This document shows positions 1-8,386 of a stretch of 64,000 nucleotides of DNA, one piece after another. The first letter of the stretch is position 1; each line of letters starts with the position of its first letter. The stretch comes from Flavobacterium cutihirudinis (lineage in GTDB: Bacteria; Bacteroidota; Bacteroidia; Flavobacteriales; Flavobacteriaceae). A model generated the notes under the pieces. It saw only the letters and a list, made by a program, of their open reading frames with translations, was not told the DNA's origin and searched no databases. A program made the position numbers and the translations under genes. The stretch covers positions 496,001 through 560,000 of the forward strand of contig NZ_QRDQ01000007.1 of assembly GCF_003385895.1 (NCBI RefSeq), in the 5' to 3' direction.

Positions 1-2
1 CA

Positions 3-452
3 GTAGTCTTTCCTAATATTCTTCCTTTTATCAATGAGCAGGTAGAACAACGATTGACAGATAAAAATATTACTTTGAATTTAAGTTTAGAAGCTGTTGA
101 GGCCAAACTTAAAATCGATGAAGGTTTGCTTGTTCAGGTTTTGGTTAATCTTATAAGCAATGCTGTTAAATTCTCTTATTTTGATAGTGAGATAAAGGTT
201 AGAATTTATAATGATGACACTAAATTGATCATTAAAGTTGCCGACAACGGTATTGGCTTTGATAAACATCAGATTGAAGAATTGTTCAAGAAATTCACTA
301 AAATGAGTCGATTAGGAACTGCAAATGAATCGTCGACAGGAATTGGTCTTTACTTGTGCAAAAAAATTATCGAACGCAACAAAGGAACACTTAGTGCTTC
401 CAGCGATGGTAAAAACCGTGGTGCCGAATTTAAAATTGAATTTGAGATATAG
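3..452 (+). CDS. Sensor histidine kinase, C-terminal ATPase domain (5' partial)
   Basis: The reading frame is open through the left edge of the window, so only the last ~149 codons are present. They form a HATPase_c domain: an N-box (NLISNAVKFS), a G1 box (DNGIGFD), an F-box-like KKFTKM and a G2 box (STGIGLYLCKKII), ending in the usual GAEFKIEF strand. This domain binds ATP and phosphorylates the conserved His of a two-component kinase, which would lie upstream, outside the window. The input sensed and the partner regulator cannot be seen. The kinase assignment is firm from motif order; whether the enzyme is hybrid or simple is unknown, but no receiver domain follows this domain. Confidence 0.9.
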   Translation, partial: VVFPNILPFINEQVEQRLTDKNITLNLSLEAVEAKLKIDEGLLVQVLVNLISNAVKFSYFDSEIKVRIYNDDTKLIIKVADNGIGFDKHQIEELFKKFTKMSRLGTANESSTGIGLYLCKKIIERNKGTLSASSDGKNRGAEFKIEFEI

Positions 453-463
453 TTTTTTTTTAA

Positions 464-537
464 AGTTGCTAAGATACTAAGATTCTAAGTTTAAATAAAG
501 CTTAGTATCTTAGTATCTTAGTATCTCAGAAACTTAG
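464..537. repeat. Inverted repeat between convergent genes
   Basis: The left arm contains CTAAGATACTAAGATTCTAAG and is answered by runs of CTTAGTATCTTAGTATCTTAG. The units are ~10 bp and both arms are themselves tandem. It sits between the convergent kinase and aldo/keto reductase genes and could fold into a long stem that ends both transcripts. It has no clean T-tract. Confidence 0.6.
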
Positions 538-538
538 G

Positions 539-1525
539 CTACCATAAATGATGAACGGATGTTTTTATGTATTTATCATAAATGTCGTTCATTGCTGCAA
601 TTTTTTCTTCCGTTAATTTTGGCTGATCATATACTGATAAATTAGAAAGGATATGGCTTTCCTTTGAAGCGCCCGGAATAATACAGCTGATTTCATTAAA
701 ACTTAAAATCCATTGTAATGCTATTGGGGCAAGGTTTGTTGCTTCGGGAAATAATGCTTTTAGTTCTTCAACGGCTCTTAAACCTAAGTCGTAATCAATT
801 CCTGAAAATGTTTCGCCTTTATCAAAAGCATCTCCGTTGCGATTAAAGTTTCGATGATCCTGAGGGTCAAAAGTAGTTTTTGAATCAAATTTACCTGTTA
901 AAAGTCCACTTGCAAGGGGAACACGTGCAATTATCCCAATGTCTTTCTTTTTTGCTTCCGAGAAAAACAATTGTGACGGACGTTGGCGAAATAAATTAAA
1001 AATAATCTGAACCGTTGTTACGTTTGAATATTCAATTGCTTTTAAAGCTTCTTCAACTTTTTCAACACTTACTCCAAGATTTAAAATTTTACCTTGTTCT
1101 TTTAAGCGGTCAAAAAGTTCAAAAATTTCAGGGCGATAGAAAACCTCAGTAGGAGGACAGTGCAGCTGAATCAAGTCTAAAGTTTCTAATTTCATTCTTT
1201 TTAAACTGTCTTCAACAAATTTCTGAAGCACTTTCGGCTGATATCCATCATTTACATGCGGATTAATCTGGCGTCCGCATTTTGTTGCTACATAAATACG
1301 TTCAGAGCGTGAACGAACAACACGCCCAACAGCAGTTTCACTTAATCCGTTTTCATAAACATCTGCAGTATCAATAAAGTTAACACCATTATCAATTGCC
1401 GTATTGATTAATTCATCGGCATTTTTATCATTAAATCCAGATCCCCATTTTCCTCCAACCTGCCAGGTTCCAAGTGAGATTTCTGAAATATTGAAGTTTG
1501 TTTTTCCTAGTTTTCTGTAGTTCAT
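539..1525 (-). CDS. Aldo/keto reductase
   Basis: The 328-residue protein is a complete (alpha/beta)8 aldo/keto reductase, expected to be a cytosolic NADPH-dependent oxidoreductase of carbonyl compounds. The catalytic tetrad is visible: D52 and Y57 in IDTADVYENG, K82 in VATKCGR and H122 in LIQLHCPP. The C-terminal cofactor-binding segment IIPGASKESHI is also typical. The sequence resembles the YhdN/Tas-like AKR families, and the substrate cannot be told. The gene stands alone, convergent with the kinase gene, and is separated from cysM by a repeat-filled gap. The ATG start gives the standard N-terminus MNYRKLGKT. Confidence 0.93.
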   Translation of the reverse strand: MNYRKLGKTNFNISEISLGTWQVGGKWGSGFNDKNADELINTAIDNGVNFIDTADVYENGLSETAVGRVVRSRSERIYVATKCGRQINPHVNDGYQPKVLQKFVEDSLKRMKLETLDLIQLHCPPTEVFYRPEIFELFDRLKEQGKILNLGVSVEKVEEALKAIEYSNVTTVQIIFNLFRQRPSQLFFSEAKKKDIGIIARVPLASGLLTGKFDSKTTFDPQDHRNFNRNGDAFDKGETFSGIDYDLGLRAVEELKALFPEATNLAPIALQWILSFNEISCIIPGASKESHILSNLSVYDQPKLTEEKIAAMNDIYDKYIKTSVHHLW

Positions 1526-1529
1526 TTTC

Positions 1530-1690
1530 TTTTAAGTTACAAAGGTTCAAAGTTACAAAGATGCATAGTTTTTTTTGTAGAGGCGCACTGCAGTGCGTCT
1601 TCTAGGGAGTTGTAAGGGCTTGTGGTTAGTTTATAAAACGTAGCTCAGTTAGCCTTTGTCTCTTTATTCCTTTGCATCTTTGTCCCTTTT
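1530..1690. repeat. Intergenic repeat region with palindromic core
   Basis: The 165-bp gap between the aldo/keto reductase start and the cysM stop holds an AAAGTTACAAAG-type repeat (1534-1560), a palindrome AGGCGCACTGCAGTGCGTCT (1581-1600) and a region near 1670-1685 (CCTTTGCATCTTTGTCCC) complementary to the first part. The 20-bp palindrome recurs with one change at 58970-58989. This is a dispersed palindromic element, not a gene. Confidence 0.7.
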
Positions 1691-2578
1691 TTAGTCGAAT
1701 AAATCCGAAGACAAATAACGATCACCGCGATCGCAGATTACTGCAACTACAACGCCTGATTCTAGTTGTTCGGCAATTTTTAATGCTACAGCTACAGAAC
1801 CACCACTGCTCATTCCGGCGAAAACGCCTTCTTCAAGCGCCAATCTTTTGGTCATTGCTCTGGCTTCTTCTTCGCTGACATCGATAACGGTATCTACTTT
1901 TGATGCATCAAAAATTTTAGGCAAATATTCCTGTGGCCATTTACGGATTCCGGGAATCTGAGATCCGTCGCTTGGCTGAGCACCAACGATTTGAACGGCT
2001 GGATTTTTTTCTTTTAAATATGTCGAAGTTCCAATAATGGTTCCTGTTGTTCCCATTGCCGAAACAAAATGAGTTACAGTTCCTTCCGTATCGTTCCAGA
2101 TTTCCGGTCCGGTTGTTTTATAATGTGCTTTCCAGTTGTCATCGTTTGCGAACTGATTCAGCATTAAGTAACCGCCTTGAGCAACTTTTTTGTCGGCGTA
2201 ATCTCTTGACCCGATAATTCCTTCATCAGCAGGCGTTAAAATGACTGTAGCGCCATAAGCGCGCATTGTTTGAGTACGCTCTTTTGTAGAATCTTCCGGA
2301 AGAACCAATTCGATTTCGATGCCAAATAATTGTGCAATCATTGCCAAAGCAATTCCGGTATTTCCGCTTGTGGCTTCAATTAATTTATCGCCTTTTTTGA
2401 TTTCGCCTCTTTCTAAAGCAGATGCGATCATATTGTACGCAGCTCTGTCTTTTACACTTCCGCCGGGATTGTTTCCTTCAAGTTTAAGTAAAAGTTTTAC
2501 GTTTTTATTTTTAACCAAATTGACAGTTTCCATCAATGGAGTATTTCCAATTAGGTTTAGCAATTTCTGTGGACCCAT
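1691..2578 (-). CDS. cysM: Cysteine synthase B (O-acetylserine sulfhydrylase)
   Basis: The 295-residue fold-type II PLP enzyme converts O-acetylserine and sulfide (or thiosulfate) to cysteine. The PLP lysine is K43 in GGSVKDRAA, and the substrate/phosphate loops are SGNTG (71-75) and the glycine-rich AMGTTGTIIG. Its length and the tail GDRYLSSDLF match CysM rather than the longer CysK. The start codon is one base beyond the cysE stop, so cysE and cysM form a tight operon that carries the last two steps of cysteine synthesis. A second family member is encoded at 44438-45478. Confidence 0.95.
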   Translation of the reverse strand: MGPQKLLNLIGNTPLMETVNLVKNKNVKLLLKLEGNNPGGSVKDRAAYNMIASALERGEIKKGDKLIEATSGNTGIALAMIAQLFGIEIELVLPEDSTKERTQTMRAYGATVILTPADEGIIGSRDYADKKVAQGGYLMLNQFANDDNWKAHYKTTGPEIWNDTEGTVTHFVSAMGTTGTIIGTSTYLKEKNPAVQIVGAQPSDGSQIPGIRKWPQEYLPKIFDASKVDTVIDVSEEEARAMTKRLALEEGVFAGMSSGGSVAVALKIAEQLESGVVVAVICDRGDRYLSSDLFD

Positions 2579-2579
2579 T

Positions 2580-3371
2580 TTATTTTTTTTCTTTTATTTT
2601 TACTTCAGTTGTAGTGGTATTTAAAACAATAGAATCTGCTGGAATCGATTTGGTAATCCAGGCATTTCCGCCAACAATACTGTTTTTGCCAATAGTAGTT
2701 TCACCTCCAAGGATCGTCGCATTAGCATAAATACAAACGTTTTTTTCTACTGTTGGATGACGTTTTGCATTTTTCATGTCTTTGCTTACACTCAAAGCGC
2801 CCAATGTAACACCCTGATATATTTTGACATGTTTTTCGATAACGGTTGTTTCACCAATAACAATTCCGGTAGCGTGGTCAATAAAAAATGGTGAAGCTAT
2901 CGTAGCGCCGGCATGAATATCAGTTCCTGTAATGCGGTGTGCGTATTCGCTCATCAATCGGGAGAAAAGCAATAAATCTAGTAAATACAGTTCATGGCTT
3001 AATCTGTAGATGGCAATTGCGTAGAATCCCGGATATCCCAGATAAACTTCGTCAATGCTGTTTGAAGCCGGATCATTTTCCAGAATATATTCAGCATCCT
3101 GATTTAATTTTTCTAAAACGCCGGGTAGTTTTTCTAAAAAGCGATCCCAGATAGATTCGCATAAATTTTCCGGTTTTTTGCAAGCCAGCATAGCGATTTC
3201 CTTAAAGCGGATTTCGAGTTCATCAATGCTTTCATCAAGTGCAGCATTCGAATCGAAAAGGGTATAAAAAAGCTTCTCGGTAAAATCCTCAGTTTTGGTT
3301 TTAATACCGTAATTTATGTTAGAATGGCTTTTTAAAGCTTTGATATTTTGTATGATAGTGTCTTTTGTCAC
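2580..3371 (-). CDS. cysE: Serine O-acetyltransferase
   Basis: This 263-residue protein transfers acetyl from acetyl-CoA to serine, the committed step of cysteine synthesis, and feeds the CysM gene that follows. The N-terminal half is helical. The C-terminal half is a left-handed beta-helix with the SAT signature GADIHAGATIA, DHATGIVIGET and IYQGVTLGALS. The start codon is GTG (bases 3369-3371). It resembles the shorter EpsC/CysE form common in Bacteroidota. The gene is divergent from the DUF1003 gene across a 192-bp gap. Confidence 0.94.
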   Translation of the reverse strand: MTKDTIIQNIKALKSHSNINYGIKTKTEDFTEKLFYTLFDSNAALDESIDELEIRFKEIAMLACKKPENLCESIWDRFLEKLPGVLEKLNQDAEYILENDPASNSIDEVYLGYPGFYAIAIYRLSHELYLLDLLLFSRLMSEYAHRITGTDIHAGATIASPFFIDHATGIVIGETTVIEKHVKIYQGVTLGALSVSKDMKNAKRHPTVEKNVCIYANATILGGETTIGKNSIVGGNAWITKSIPADSIVLNTTTTEVKIKEKK

Positions 3372-3563
3372 AATTATAAAATTGAATGTAAAATTTGAAA
3401 CGTTAAAAGTAAGGCGTTTTTTGTAAATAAGGGCACGAATTAACTAAAGAAATTTTAGGAAGCCGGATCTATTTGTGATATTAAAAAGATTATAAAATCA
3501 TTGAACAATTATTTAATAACCTCAAAAGTTATTTGTGTAAATTAGCTTATAAAATTTTGAAAA

Positions 3564-4265
3564 ATGAAAAACAATCCAACTTTTAAGAGTGCAATTTCTA
3601 ATATTGAGTTTCCTGAAAAGCAGAGAATTTATGGTAAATCGATTCATGATCCAATTTTAAGTCTTATCATAAAAGATTATCCTTCTTTTTCTGATGCCGA
3701 TTGTATTGCATTTGAAGAGCTGAATGATTACCGTCAAAAATATATTTCAAACTATTTGTCTACCGAAATCGGAATGCTTTCTGATCTTGAAAAAAATGTT
3801 ATTTCGTCATTGAAAGAAGACAAATCAATTGTTAGTATTGTTGAAGATGAAGTCGAGACAAGAAATTTTGGACAAAAAATTGCCGATAAAGTGGCTGATT
3901 TCGGCGGAAGCTGGACTTTTATTATTTCGTTTATGCTTTTTATCGGGATTTGGATTATCTCCAATGTATATATTTTGATGAATAAAGGTTTTGATCCCTA
4001 TCCGTTTATTTTGCTGAATTTGATTCTTTCGTGTATTGCGGCATTACAAGCTCCGGTAATTATGATGAGTCAAAATCGTCAGGAAGAAAAGGACAGGAAC
4101 AGAGCCAAAAAAGATTATATGATCAACTTAAAATCGGAATTAGAAATCAGAATGATTCATGATAAAATTGATCATTTGATTATGCATCAGCAACAAGAAT
4201 TAATCGAAATTCAAAAAGTACAGATCGAAATGATGAACGATATTCTGAATCAGACCAAAAAATAA
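3564..4265 (+). CDS. DUF1003 membrane protein
   Basis: The 233-residue protein matches the DUF1003 family. A soluble N-terminal ~100 residues leads to ADKVADFGGSWTFI, two transmembrane helices (about 118-138 and 146-168), the family motif LQAPVIMMSQNRQ with the charged run EEKDRNRAKKDY, and a coiled-coil tail rich in Gln/Glu/Lys. DUF1003 proteins are bacterial inner-membrane proteins of unknown function, often called cyclic nucleotide-binding-like in databases without evidence. The gene stands alone, and the 3372-3563 gap to cysE must hold both divergent promoters, though no clean TAnnTTTG element was seen there. Confidence 0.85.
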   Translation: MKNNPTFKSAISNIEFPEKQRIYGKSIHDPILSLIIKDYPSFSDADCIAFEELNDYRQKYISNYLSTEIGMLSDLEKNVISSLKEDKSIVSIVEDEVETRNFGQKIADKVADFGGSWTFIISFMLFIGIWIISNVYILMNKGFDPYPFILLNLILSCIAALQAPVIMMSQNRQEEKDRNRAKKDYMINLKSELEIRMIHDKIDHLIMHQQQELIEIQKVQIEMMNDILNQTKK

Positions 4266-4277
4266 TTCTTACAAAAA

Positions 4278-4562
4278 CTATAGATAAAAGTGTTTGTAAT
4301 AATATCCGAAAAGTATAAAAATGAAGTTTAGAAAAGCGAAATTCCAAACTAATTTTTTATGCTTTTTTGATTTGTCAGCTAAATGATAAACCACAAAACC
4401 GACAAATAAAAGAGTCGAATAAAGTGCCGGATACATTTTAAAAGCGGCTAAAAATTCTCCCTGAAAAAGTAAGAATACAGAACGCTGAAAACCACAGCCC
4501 AGACACTCAAAACCAAAGAGTGTTTTGAATAGGCACGGGATCATATAATTATCTAAATGCAC
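4278..4562 (-). CDS. DUF2752 small membrane protein
   Basis: The 94-residue protein has the DUF2752 hallmark: C20-L-G-C23-G-F-Q-R27 after MIPCLFKTLFGFE, then two hydrophobic helices (about 44-60 and 73-90). The family is membrane-bound, of unknown function, with a likely metal- or redox-active CxxCGxxR. The start used here is GTG (bases 4560-4562); an internal ATG at 4544 would remove six residues. It is convergent with the DUF1003 gene with a 12-bp gap. Confidence 0.8.
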   Translation of the reverse strand: MHLDNYMIPCLFKTLFGFECLGCGFQRSVFLLFQGEFLAAFKMYPALYSTLLFVGFVVYHLADKSKKHKKLVWNFAFLNFIFILFGYYYKHFYL

Positions 4563-4640
4563 GGTGGTTATTTTTTACAATTTTACAAAAAAATATTCGA
4601 TAACGGTATGGGAGTTAGGAACTCTTATTTTAAAGTTTCA

Positions 4641-4648
4641 TACTTTTG
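4641..4648 (+). promoter_or_regulatory. -7 promoter element TACTTTTG
   Basis: This is a perfect match to the Bacteroidota TAnnTTTG consensus, 20 bp before the ATG at 4669. It places the transcription start just upstream of that ATG and so excludes the longer frame beginning at 4564. Confidence 0.55.
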
Positions 4649-4668
4649 GAGACTTATATTTAAATAAA

Positions 4669-4854
4669 ATGAAAGCGTTTAAAATTTTAATAATGATTCT
4701 TGCTATCGGAGTAGCATTGTACGAGCAGGTTTCTGAGGAGAAAAATATCTATGTAATGATAATTGCGATTGTAGTTTTCATGTATGGAATGATGCAGCTG
4801 AGCGCAAAAACACCAAGTAAAAATCAAGATAAAGACGAACAGGATGCTGAGTAA
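4669..4854 (+). CDS. Small two-helix membrane protein
   Basis: A 61-residue protein (MKAFKILIMIL...) with two hydrophobic stretches (about residues 3-17 and 26-43) and a charged tail SKNQDKDEQDAE. The ATG at 4669 was chosen because a TACTTTTG promoter element lies at 4641-4648; the frame extends upstream to 4564, but that part would lie before the transcription start. It overlaps the following Smr gene by 11 bp, so the two are translated from one message. No function is recognised. Small flavobacterial proteins in this position beside an Smr/MutS2-like gene are usually annotated as hypothetical. Confidence 0.72.
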   Translation: MKAFKILIMILAIGVALYEQVSEEKNIYVMIIAIVVFMYGMMQLSAKTPSKNQDKDEQDAE

Positions 4855-5395
4855 AGGAGATAAGGTTTCGGTTTTAGATGAAGCCATTAACGGAACAGTT
4901 GTTTCGGTGAAAAACAATGAAGTTTTGATCGAAACTGAGGATGGTTTTATGATGACATTTTTTGTCAACGAATTACTTAAAATTCAAGAAACCAGTATTT
5001 TAATGAATTCTATTAAAAGAATAGATTTAGATGCGATTTCAAAAGAGAAAACAGAGCCAAAACCAAGAAGTTTTGTCAAGGAAAAGAAAGATAAGCGCGA
5101 AATTTCGGCTCCTGAATTTGATTTGCACATCGAAAAACTGGTTCCAAATAAACGCGGAATGTCGAATTATGATATTTTAACTTTACAGACAGAAACGGCA
5201 AAAAGACATATTGAATTTGCGATCAAAAACCGAATTCCGAAAATTGTTTTTATTCACGGTGTCGGCGAAGGAATTCTAAAAGCAGAACTTGATTTTTTAT
5301 TGGGCCGTTATGACGGAATAGATTTTCAGGACGCCAATTATCAAAAATATGGCCTTGGTGCAACGGAAGTTTATTTTAGACAAAACAATAAATAG
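4844..5395 (+). CDS. Smr-domain protein (MutS2 C-terminal-like)
   Basis: This 183-residue protein has a beta-rich N-terminal module (GDKVSVLDEAINGTVVSV, KOW/DUF2027-like), a charged linker (~60-88) and a C-terminal Smr domain. The Smr domain shows the DLHIEKL motif (93-99), HGVGEG (138-143) and the ending YGLGATEVYF. Smr domains bind nucleic acids and some are nucleases acting on DNA branches or on mRNA. There is no MutS ATPase, so this is a stand-alone Smr protein. It is cotranscribed with the preceding small membrane protein and followed by a strong terminator. Confidence 0.88.
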   Translation: MLSKGDKVSVLDEAINGTVVSVKNNEVLIETEDGFMMTFFVNELLKIQETSILMNSIKRIDLDAISKEKTEPKPRSFVKEKKDKREISAPEFDLHIEKLVPNKRGMSNYDILTLQTETAKRHIEFAIKNRIPKIVFIHGVGEGILKAELDFLLGRYDGIDFQDANYQKYGLGATEVYFRQNNK

Positions 5396-5435
5396 AGGCT
5401 ATTTTTTGAGTTGTATTTAGCTCTTTTAAAAGCAT

Positions 5436-5500
5436 AAAAAAACATCGGTTTTTTAAACTTATTCATCATTGAATTAGATTAAAAAACCGATGTTTTTTTT
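5436..5500. terminator. Bidirectional rho-independent terminator
   Basis: Arms AAAACATCGGTTTTTTAA and TTAAAAAACCGATGTTTT are separated by ~20 bases, with A/T tracts on both sides. It lies between the convergent Smr gene and the lipoprotein gene and can serve both. Confidence 0.85.
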
Positions 5501-5534
5501 GTAAGAATTAAAACTGATTTTTAAAGCTGTAAAT

Positions 5535-6536
5535 TTATGGTGCAATCGTTGTTACTTCTCCTAAAACAAATTCAGTTGCTATTTTAAATGTACTGTTTAG
5601 TTTTTTCATGGTTACGTTTCTAAGGACAACTTTATGCTTATAAACCTTATTGACATGTGAAGTGCTTACTTCGATAATTCCACTTACATTTGCGACCCCA
5701 GGAACACCTGTCCAGGTTTCTTTAATTGTTGGATTTGTTGGAGTATTATCTACACAATAATACTCTTTTGTTTCTGTAGGTAGGTTGCCATTATAGATGC
5801 GATAAAACAAATTGTTTATTGTAGTAGAATTCGAAGTTTGACCAATTGTACCGGTTCTTGGTGCACCTGGTGCAGTATCTTCGTTTTTGATTAAATCTGG
5901 ATTCAGATTTTCTATCACTAATGAGTTTGCTTGGTTGCTATTGTATACTTTATGTTGTACATCGCAATACTTTGCAATTTGGTCTGTAAAAGCGATTATA
6001 ATCGATGTAACAGGCGTCTGATAGTCTCCAAAAACATATTCGTCCTGAGTTTGTTCAGGACCAGGTGTTGAGAATGTAATACCTTTAAAAATAATGTTGT
6101 GATTGTATCCTACAATTTCGGTGTGTCCATCGTCCGGAGCCGGATCTTTGTAAACGGTTTTTGTTACAATTTGTATTTTTCCTCCCGTTGCAAACCATTC
6201 TTCAGTAACTTTTGGTGATGCTGGGGGTATTGCGTCGCATATAGTAGATTTAGTAACAGTACCATCGTACGCTCTGTAAAATACGCGATAAGAAACATTG
6301 TCAATATTGTAAAATAAAGTATCGTTAACTGTTGGGTCATTTACAAGTTTGTCTACAGGCAATTGAAAAAGCAGTGCTTCTTGTGGCTTAAGTTTGTATA
6401 TTAATGTGTTGGTAACAGGGTCGCAACTTGTAGCAGTGACATTTGTAAAATCGATTGTATCTACAGTAAGGTCACCATCGTCGCATCCATTTAATAAAAG
6501 AGCAAATAACAAAAGGCTTGCAAATTTTTTCATCAT
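5535..6536 (-). CDS. Lipoprotein with two internal repeats
   Basis: The 333-residue protein starts with a lipoprotein signal (hydrophobic ASLLLFALLLNGC, lipid Cys C18), so it is envelope-anchored. The mature part is an internal duplication. Repeat 1 (about 38-175) and repeat 2 (about 190-333) share the order SCD/YCD..., LFYxxxN...YRxYxG, a C-rich CxxxxPxxPxxxExW strand, and a final ...GITF/NVTM...EYVFGD/EFVLGE. Each unit carries two Cys that could form a disulfide. No named family is recognised, and it is likely a structural or binding lipoprotein specific to Flavobacteria. A TATTTTTG element lies at 6551-6558 just upstream. Confidence 0.8.
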   Translation of the reverse strand: MMKKFASLLLFALLLNGCDDGDLTVDTIDFTNVTATSCDPVTNTLIYKLKPQEALLFQLPVDKLVNDPTVNDTLFYNIDNVSYRVFYRAYDGTVTKSTICDAIPPASPKVTEEWFATGGKIQIVTKTVYKDPAPDDGHTEIVGYNHNIIFKGITFSTPGPEQTQDEYVFGDYQTPVTSIIIAFTDQIAKYCDVQHKVYNSNQANSLVIENLNPDLIKNEDTAPGAPRTGTIGQTSNSTTINNLFYRIYNGNLPTETKEYYCVDNTPTNPTIKETWTGVPGVANVSGIIEVSTSHVNKVYKHKVVLRNVTMKKLNSTFKIATEFVLGEVTTIAP

Positions 6537-6550
6537 AAATTTATTTGGGT

Positions 6551-6558
6551 CAAAAATA
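6551..6558 (-). promoter_or_regulatory. -7 promoter element TATTTTTG
   Basis: Read on the minus strand, this is TATTTTTG, 14 bp before the lipoprotein ATG at 6536. It is divergent from the promoter at 6606-6613. Confidence 0.6.
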
Positions 6559-6605
6559 GTGAAAATTTGGTAAATGATATTTAAGATTAGACAATTGATA
6601 TTTCA

Positions 6606-6613
6606 TAACTTTG
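6606..6613 (+). promoter_or_regulatory. -7 promoter element TAACTTTG, near-leaderless
   Basis: A perfect TAnnTTTG whose last G is only six bases before the ATG at 6619. Transcription would start at or within about two bases of the start codon. Confidence 0.6.
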
Positions 6614-6618
6614 CGCCA

Positions 6619-7743
6619 ATGAAAAAAGTATATCTAGATAACGCTTCTACAACCGCTATACGACCTGAGGTTGTTCAGGAAATGGTCAAAATTATGTCTG
6701 AAGATTTTGGAAATCCTTCTTCGACACACAGTTTTGGCCGCAATAGTAAAACCATTTTAGAACTTTCGAGAAAGAGTATTGCAAAGCATTTTAATTGTTC
6801 TGCTCAGGAAATTGTTTTTATTTCCGGTGGGACCGAAGGAGATAATTGGATTCTCCGTTCTGCAGTCGAAGATTTAAAAGTAGAGCGAATAATTACTTCA
6901 AAAATTGAGCATCACGCAGTTTTATACAGTGTTTTGGCCTTGCAGTCAGATTATGGTATTCAGGTCGATTATGTCAATGTGAATCCCGATAGCAGTATCG
7001 ATTTAACGCATTTGTCAAATTTATTGTCTGACGAAAAGAAGACAATTGTGAGTTTGATGCATGTAAATAATGAAACCGGAACGATTTCAGACATTGAAAG
7101 AATTGGGATTATTTGTAAGCAGTATAACGCCTTATTTCATTCTGATACGGTTCAGTCTGTTGGTAAAACGGAAATTGATCTTCAAAAAATAGCAGTCGAT
7201 TTTATTTTGGCCAGTGCACACAAGTTTCATGGTCCAAAAGGAATTGGTTTTGCATTTATCCGTAAAAATTCAGGATTACAGCCTTTAATATTTGGTGGTG
7301 AGCAGGAAAAAGGTCTACGTGCCGGAACCGAAGCAGTTCATCAAATTGCTGGAATGACAAAGGCTTTGTCTCTATCATATGAGAATTTGGATCAGGAGAG
7401 AAAATACATTTCTGAACTAAAAAAATACCTCATTGAACAGCTTGAAATTCATTTTCCAGGTTATAGGATAAACGGCACAAAAGAGGATTTTTATAATATT
7501 ATCAATATTATTTTACCTTTTTCTTCAGATAAAACTTCTATGTTGTTGTTTAGTTTGGATATGAAAGGAATTGCAGTTTCCCGCGGAAGTGCTTGTCAGT
7601 CTGGAAGTATCAAGCCTTCTCATGTTTTAAAAGAAATGCTTTCTGAGGCTGATTTAAAATTACCAAATCTCCGAATTTCATTTAGTCATTACAATACTAA
7701 AGAAGATATTGATTGGTTGATTGAGAGTTTAAAAGTTGTTTAA
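6619..7743 (+). CDS. Cysteine desulfurase (NifS/IscS-like)
   Basis: A 374-residue class V aminotransferase-fold PLP enzyme that takes sulfur from cysteine to form a persulfide for Fe-S clusters or thiolated RNA. The PLP lysine is K202 in SAHKFHGPKGIG, the catalytic cysteine is C326 in SRGSACQSG, and FGGEQEKGLRAGTEA is the usual anchoring loop. The start at MKKVYLDNAS was chosen because the 15 codons upstream overlap the TAACTTTG promoter element. The gene is alone rather than in an isc or suf operon, so a role in tRNA thiolation or general supply is possible. Confidence 0.93.
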   Translation: MKKVYLDNASTTAIRPEVVQEMVKIMSEDFGNPSSTHSFGRNSKTILELSRKSIAKHFNCSAQEIVFISGGTEGDNWILRSAVEDLKVERIITSKIEHHAVLYSVLALQSDYGIQVDYVNVNPDSSIDLTHLSNLLSDEKKTIVSLMHVNNETGTISDIERIGIICKQYNALFHSDTVQSVGKTEIDLQKIAVDFILASAHKFHGPKGIGFAFIRKNSGLQPLIFGGEQEKGLRAGTEAVHQIAGMTKALSLSYENLDQERKYISELKKYLIEQLEIHFPGYRINGTKEDFYNIINIILPFSSDKTSMLLFSLDMKGIAVSRGSACQSGSIKPSHVLKEMLSEADLKLPNLRISFSHYNTKEDIDWLIESLKVV

Positions 7744-7815
7744 AGTTTCAAGTTTCAGGTTTCAAGTTTCAGGTTTTTTAGCAGAACATGAAACTTGAAA
7801 CCTGAAACCTGAAAC
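7744..7815. repeat. TTTCAAG/TTTCAGG heptad inverted repeat
   Basis: Tandem 7-mers TTTCAAG and TTTCAGG (7746-7776) are followed by the complementary run GAAACTTGAAACCTGAAAC (7790-7815). The same element recurs at 49484-49560. It separates two convergent genes and can form a long stem. Confidence 0.75.
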
Positions 7816-7824
7816 AAAAAAAAA

Positions 7825-8385
7825 CTATTTACGAATCACTTTAACCTGTGAGTCGTTTGTCAATTTTATAATTGTTGATGGTTTTCCGGCAACTTTGTCG
7901 TGATATAAATTCACTACATAATCAACTCCGTTTACAATTTCTGGACTAATATCTTTAAAAGCCATTGGTGTTGGCTGACCTGAAATATTAGCAGAAGTTG
8001 AAACTAATGGCTTTTTCATTCGCTCTAATAATTTAAAGCAAAAAGGTTCTTTTACCAGTCTTATTCCAAGTGAGTTGTCTGCTGCGATAATATTTGGCGC
8101 GACATTTCTTGGTTCGTCTAAGATTAAAGTTGTTGGTTTTTCGGATAAATCCAATATTTGCCAGGCAACTTCGGGGATGTTTTTGAAAACGTTGTACATC
8201 ATTTTTTCCCCATTCATAAGCACAATCATGCTTTGAGTTTCGGCACGTTGTTTTAGTTTGTAAATTTTTGCAACAGCTTCCGGATTTGTTGCATCGCAGC
8301 CAATTCCCCAAACAGTATCTGTTGGGTACAGTATAATTCCGCCTTCTTTGATAACTTCGTAGGCTTTTATGATTTCTTCGTTCAT
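7825..8385 (-). CDS. Threonylcarbamoyl-AMP synthase (Sua5/YciO/YrdC family)
   Basis: A 186-residue YrdC-fold protein that likely makes threonylcarbamoyl-AMP from threonine, bicarbonate and ATP for the t6A37 modification of tRNA. The family motifs are ILYPTDTVWGIGCDA, KLKQRAETQSM (the KxR(S/T)xxxP-type site, here with Q-S-M), TTLILD and PLVSTSANISGQPTP. The length matches the single-domain TsaC/YrdC form without a Sua5 domain. The ATG at 8385 was preferred because it directly follows the upstream stop (8387-8389); another ATG at 8397 would overlap that gene by 11 bp. It is the last gene of a glf-DUF4422-yrdC run. Confidence 0.88.
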   Translation of the reverse strand: MNEEIIKAYEVIKEGGIILYPTDTVWGIGCDATNPEAVAKIYKLKQRAETQSMIVLMNGEKMMYNVFKNIPEVAWQILDLSEKPTTLILDEPRNVAPNIIAADNSLGIRLVKEPFCFKLLERMKKPLVSTSANISGQPTPMAFKDISPEIVNGVDYVVNLYHDKVAGKPSTIIKLTNDSQVKVIRK

Positions 8386-8386
8386 T

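Noticed and set aside
1672..1878. Plus-strand frame over the cysM end
   Set aside because: Shadow of cysM; low-complexity Leu/Arg product without family resemblance.
4564..4668. N-terminal extension of the 61-residue membrane protein
   Set aside because: A perfect promoter element at 4641-4648 lies inside it, so it would not be transcribed.
8033..8311. Second minus-strand frame inside the YrdC-family gene
   Set aside because: Lies fully within a well-conserved gene in another frame; the product has no domain.
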